From assembly GCA_017517305.1 (NCBI GenBank), contig JAFWZV010000016.1, positions 18,200 to 82,199 of the forward strand: a DNA stretch of 64,000 bases, written 5' to 3'. Positions within the stretch are counted from its first letter, which is position 1. Every line of letters starts with the position of its first letter. The position numbers and the translations under genes are program-made. This DNA is from Lachnospiraceae bacterium (GTDB taxonomy: Bacteria > Bacillota > Clostridia > Lachnospirales > Lachnospiraceae). Below, piece after piece: positions 61,145 through 64,000 of the stretch. The notes below the pieces were generated by a model. The model ran no database searches. It saw only the letters and a list, made by a program, of their open reading frames with translations, and was not told the DNA's origin.

Positions 61145-64000
61145 ATGAAAGGAAAAAGATTTATTAAAAAACTGGTAGCAATAATGTGTGCTGCAATTAT
61201 GGTTATTGTTAGTTTGAATGTTGGTGGCATGTCCACGAAGGCAGCAACTTCAATTGATTTAATGCCATATATGACAACTAGTGGTAGCGCTACAGCTACA
61301 GTTTTAGCAAATGGAGAAAAGCCGGCAGTACAGCTTAATATCAATCTGCCGGAGGCGTTAAATGAGAAGTCGGAATTTCAAAGTGCAGGGGTGAAAAGCC
61401 TATCTGTAACCTTCACAGTATCTAATTATTCGGCTTATTCTGGGGAAACTGCCGGTGTTATGGCATATTTTATGGATAATTCAAGCTGGACTTGGAACGG
61501 TGGAGGATGGCAGAATCTTTCATCAGGAAGTGTAACAGCGACCTTAGATATGAGTAATCTTAATTGGGGTAGTGGTACTAAGGTTGGAAAGATAGGAATT
61601 CAGCTTTGTAATTTGGCTGAGAACTCAACAGTTACATATAATATTACATCAGCATACTTAGTTGCAGATTCTAATCCATTGAGTGGAGATTCAACGGGAG
61701 GAACAACAGGAGGAACAGCAGTAGCTCCGGATAACAACTATGCCAAGCTACTTCAGTATTCACTGTATTTTTATGATGCAAATATGTGTGGAGATGAGGT
61801 TGGAGAACACACTCTTCTTAGCTGGAGAAACGACTGCCATACATATGATAAGTATAGCTATAGAAGAAGTGATGGTTCTTCTGTTACCGTTGATTTGACA
61901 GGTGGATTCCATGATGCAGGAGACCATGTTAAATTTGGTTTGCCTGAGGCGTATGCAGCATTTACACTTGGGATGAGCTACGACACTGACAAAAATGCCT
62001 ATGTAAAGGCGGCACAGGTGGAGCATCTTCAAACTATTACAACACATTTTGCAGACTATCTGGTGGATTGTACAGTGCTTAATTCAGCAGGTAATTCTGT
62101 TGAAGCGTTTTGTGTTCAGGTAGGACAGGGTGGCGGTAGCTACGACCATGGCTATTGGGGAGCTCCTGAGGCTCAGCCACAGAATAATAGAACTGCATAT
62201 TTTTCAAGTTCATCTGCTCCTCATACAGATATAGTATCTCTTTCAGCAGCAGCCCTTGCGATGCAGTATAAGAATTTTGGAGGAGATGAGTATCTTAAGA
62301 CAGCAAAGCTTTTATTTGAATATGCTAAGAATAATAGCAAGTCGGTTGGTACAACATCATCTACATTTTATGTGTCATCAAACTGGGAGGATGATTACTG
62401 TCTTGCGGCTCTTCTTTTGTATCAAATCACTGGAGATTCAAGCTATAAGACAGAGTTTGACAAATATAAATCAGCTTCAGCAGCTATGAAGCCATATTGG
62501 CCACTAGGATGGGACAACGTAGGCCCTGCAGTGGCATATTATGCAGGTGATTCAGGAAAGCTATACACTCTTATGAACATTGGCAATGGAACAACCTTTG
62601 CTGATGGATATAGATGTATAGATAACTGGGGTTCAGCCAGATATAACACATCTATGCAGTACACAGGACTTTTATATGATGAGATGACTGGAACAAACTC
62701 ATATAGGTCATGGGCTGAAGGTCAGATGGGATATATTTTGGGAGATAACTCCTATAATAAGTGCTTTGTTGTAGGTTATAACAGTAATAGTGCAACCTAT
62801 CCACACCACAGAGCAGCTTCAGGCTATACAGGTGGGGATAAGGGAACAACAGCACAGAAATATGTACTTATGGGAGCTCTTGTTGGTGGTCCTAAGAGTG
62901 ATGGAAGCTATGTAGATTCAGCCAGCGATTATGTATGTAATGAGGTTGCTATAGACTATAATGCTACCTTAGTAGCGGCAGCAGCTGCATTATATGACGA
63001 ATACACTGGGGACACAACAACTCAGCGTGTGGATGGAAATTATCATATTGATTCATCCTCATCCTACGGTGATGGTACAGGCACAGGTGGTAACACAGGC
63101 AACACAGGAAGCACAGGTGGAAACACCGGCAACACTGGAAATACTAACCCAGGCACCCAGGTTCCGGAGGAACCTGTGGATCCAGAAGTAGTTAAGGTAA
63201 TGCCAGAGGTTAGCGTTTCTTATCGTACTCATATTGAAAGAGTAGGCTGGGAAAGCTGGAGAGCAAATGGTGTTATGGGCGGAACTTCTGGTCGCTCACT
63301 TCGTTTAGAGGGAATCAATGTAACAGTTGCACCTACATCTAGCTATGATAATTTTGATTTGGGAATTCAGTATACAACTCACTGTGAATCCTACGGTTGG
63401 TTGCCATGGTCAGCAGATGGAGATATGAGTGGTACAGAGGGTGAATCTAAGAGATTGGAGTCTATTAAGATTCAGTTAACTGGTGAACACGCAAAGTATT
63501 ATGATGTGTACTACCGAGTACATGCTGAATCCTATGGCTGGCTTGGATGGGCTAAGGATGGTGCACCGGCAGGAACAGCAGGTTACTCTAAGAGATTAGA
63601 GGGTATTCAGATAGTTGTGGTTAAGAAGGATGCAAGCTTTAATCAGAATATGGAGAATATCACTTCTAAGAGAGCGGAAGCCTTTGTTGCAAAGCCAGGC
63701 AACTCACCTATAGTAAACTATCCATCAACTAGCAACACTAACCCAGTGGTGCCAGGTGCAGATACTCCTAATGTAGCTTATAGAACTCATGTGGAGAAAT
63801 ACGGCTGGCAGGCATGGAAGTATAACGCTCAGATGAGTGGAACTAGCGGTGAGTCAAAAAGACTTGAAGGAATAGAGATAAAGCTTACAAACAAGGACTA
63901 TGAGGGTGGAATAGCATACACCACTCACGTGGAAAAATACGCTTGGCAGGGAACAGACCTAAGTAACCCTGCAACCTGGAGACAAAATGGTGCTATGGCA
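61145..64000 (+). CDS. Secreted GH9 endoglucanase with N-terminal CBM-like domain and ChW repeats, cut by window edge
   Basis: 952 codons to the window end, with no stop. AAGGAGGT precedes the ATG. Signal peptide at 1-34 (KRFIKKLVAIMCAAIMVIVSL, cleavage near KAA). Residues about 35-185 are a beta-sandwich, CBM-like. The GH9 catalytic domain runs from about 195 to 630: TGGFHDAGDHVKFGLP (Asp257/Asp260, catalytic base), YPHHRAASGYTGG, and NEVAIDYNATLVAA with acid Glu600. A Gly/Thr/Asn linker (63080-63160) leads to at least five ChW repeats (YRTHIERVGWESW, YTTHCESYGWLPW, YRVHAESYGWLGW, YRTHVEKYGWQAW, YTTHVEKYAWQG), each about 48 residues. It degrades cellulose outside the cell. Confidence 0.93.
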   Translation, partial: MKGKRFIKKLVAIMCAAIMVIVSLNVGGMSTKAATSIDLMPYMTTSGSATATVLANGEKPAVQLNINLPEALNEKSEFQSAGVKSLSVTFTVSNYSAYSGETAGVMAYFMDNSSWTWNGGGWQNLSSGSVTATLDMSNLNWGSGTKVGKIGIQLCNLAENSTVTYNITSAYLVADSNPLSGDSTGGTTGGTAVAPDNNYAKLLQYSLYFYDANMCGDEVGEHTLLSWRNDCHTYDKYSYRRSDGSSVTVDLTGGFHDAGDHVKFGLPEAYAAFTLGMSYDTDKNAYVKAAQVEHLQTITTHFADYLVDCTVLNSAGNSVEAFCVQVGQGGGSYDHGYWGAPEAQPQNNRTAYFSSSSAPHTDIVSLSAAALAMQYKNFGGDEYLKTAKLLFEYAKNNSKSVGTTSSTFYVSSNWEDDYCLAALLLYQITGDSSYKTEFDKYKSASAAMKPYWPLGWDNVGPAVAYYAGDSGKLYTLMNIGNGTTFADGYRCIDNWGSARYNTSMQYTGLLYDEMTGTNSYRSWAEGQMGYILGDNSYNKCFVVGYNSNSATYPHHRAASGYTGGDKGTTAQKYVLMGALVGGPKSDGSYVDSASDYVCNEVAIDYNATLVAAAAALYDEYTGDTTTQRVDGNYHIDSSSSYGDGTGTGGNTGNTGSTGGNTGNTGNTNPGTQVPEEPVDPEVVKVMPEVSVSYRTHIERVGWESWRANGVMGGTSGRSLRLEGINVTVAPTSSYDNFDLGIQYTTHCESYGWLPWSADGDMSGTEGESKRLESIKIQLTGEHAKYYDVYYRVHAESYGWLGWAKDGAPAGTAGYSKRLEGIQIVVVKKDASFNQNMENITSKRAEAFVAKPGNSPIVNYPSTSNTNPVVPGADTPNVAYRTHVEKYGWQAWKYNAQMSGTSGESKRLEGIEIKLTNKDYEGGIAYTTHVEKYAWQGTDLSNPATWRQNGAMA

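Overview
The window reads as chromosomal DNA of an AT-rich, low-GC Gram-positive anaerobe of the Clostridia, most like a plant-fibre-degrading Lachnospiraceae (Butyrivibrio/Pseudobutyrivibrio type). The grounds are strong AGGAGG-type ribosome binding sites, agr/LytTR signalling systems, a butanol-dehydrogenase-type enzyme, a phospho-beta-glucoside pathway and a secreted GH9 cellulase carrying ChW repeats. Genus assignment is inference. No rRNA, tRNA, CRISPR array or intact insertion sequence was seen.

Region 1 (1-18.2 kb) is an accessory, defence-type island. After a partial nucleotidyltransferase come a Kiwa-like pair (kwaA/kwaB), a small gene broken by an early stop codon, a type II restriction-modification pair with an NgoFVII-like C-terminal domain and a C5-methyltransferase, a small membrane protein and a GmrSD-like DUF262/DUF1524 nuclease. 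Then follow an AgrC/AgrA-like two-component system without its own agrB/agrD, an XRE regulator, and a two-gene module. That module is an SF1 helicase fused to an HsdR_N-like nuclease and a complete LexA/S24 autoprotease, followed by a zinc-hook AAA_13 ATPase of the RloC/PrrC kind. It is the best candidate here for an undescribed system. Two promoters, one before the sensor kinase and one before the XRE gene, carry the same LytTR-type repeat pair at the same distance from the -35, so the signalling system probably controls itself and the module. An ASCH protein with a structured leader, a small unknown gene between duplicated terminators, and a zinc-ribbon/P-loop pair complete the region.

Region 2 (18.2-29.2 kb) is mostly core metabolism: a ROK kinase and 6-phospho-beta-glucosidase, an AlaX-type editing protein, an iron alcohol dehydrogenase, an HPr-like protein without its phosphorylation sites, a divergent AraC regulator and MATE pump, and the deoxynucleoside-degradation operon deoD-deoB-deoC.

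Region 3 (29.2-35.8 kb) is a second agr-type locus: LytTR regulator, GHKL kinase, an agrB cut off just after its catalytic Cys and joined out of frame to the tail of a small secreted protein, a lipoprotein, three polytopic membrane proteins and one ABC ATPase.

Region 4 (35.9-44.5 kb) is ordinary: a YwlG-like protein, purC, a beta-propeller/HD-GYP receptor, an NhaC antiporter, a 61-bp tandem hairpin repeat, a second MATE pump and a zinc-ribbon membrane protein.

Region 5 (44.6-54.7 kb) is a second accessory cluster: three intact calcineurin-like phosphoesterases and one truncated copy, a WYL regulator, a polynucleotide-kinase-like P-loop protein, a GNAT acetyltransferase and several unknowns. 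It ends at a GC-rich, highly structured 126-nt element.

Region 6 (54.8-64 kb) holds carB, a Dabb protein, a DUF3137/LemA pair, a YbaK-type deacylase and the GH9 cellulase, which runs off the window.
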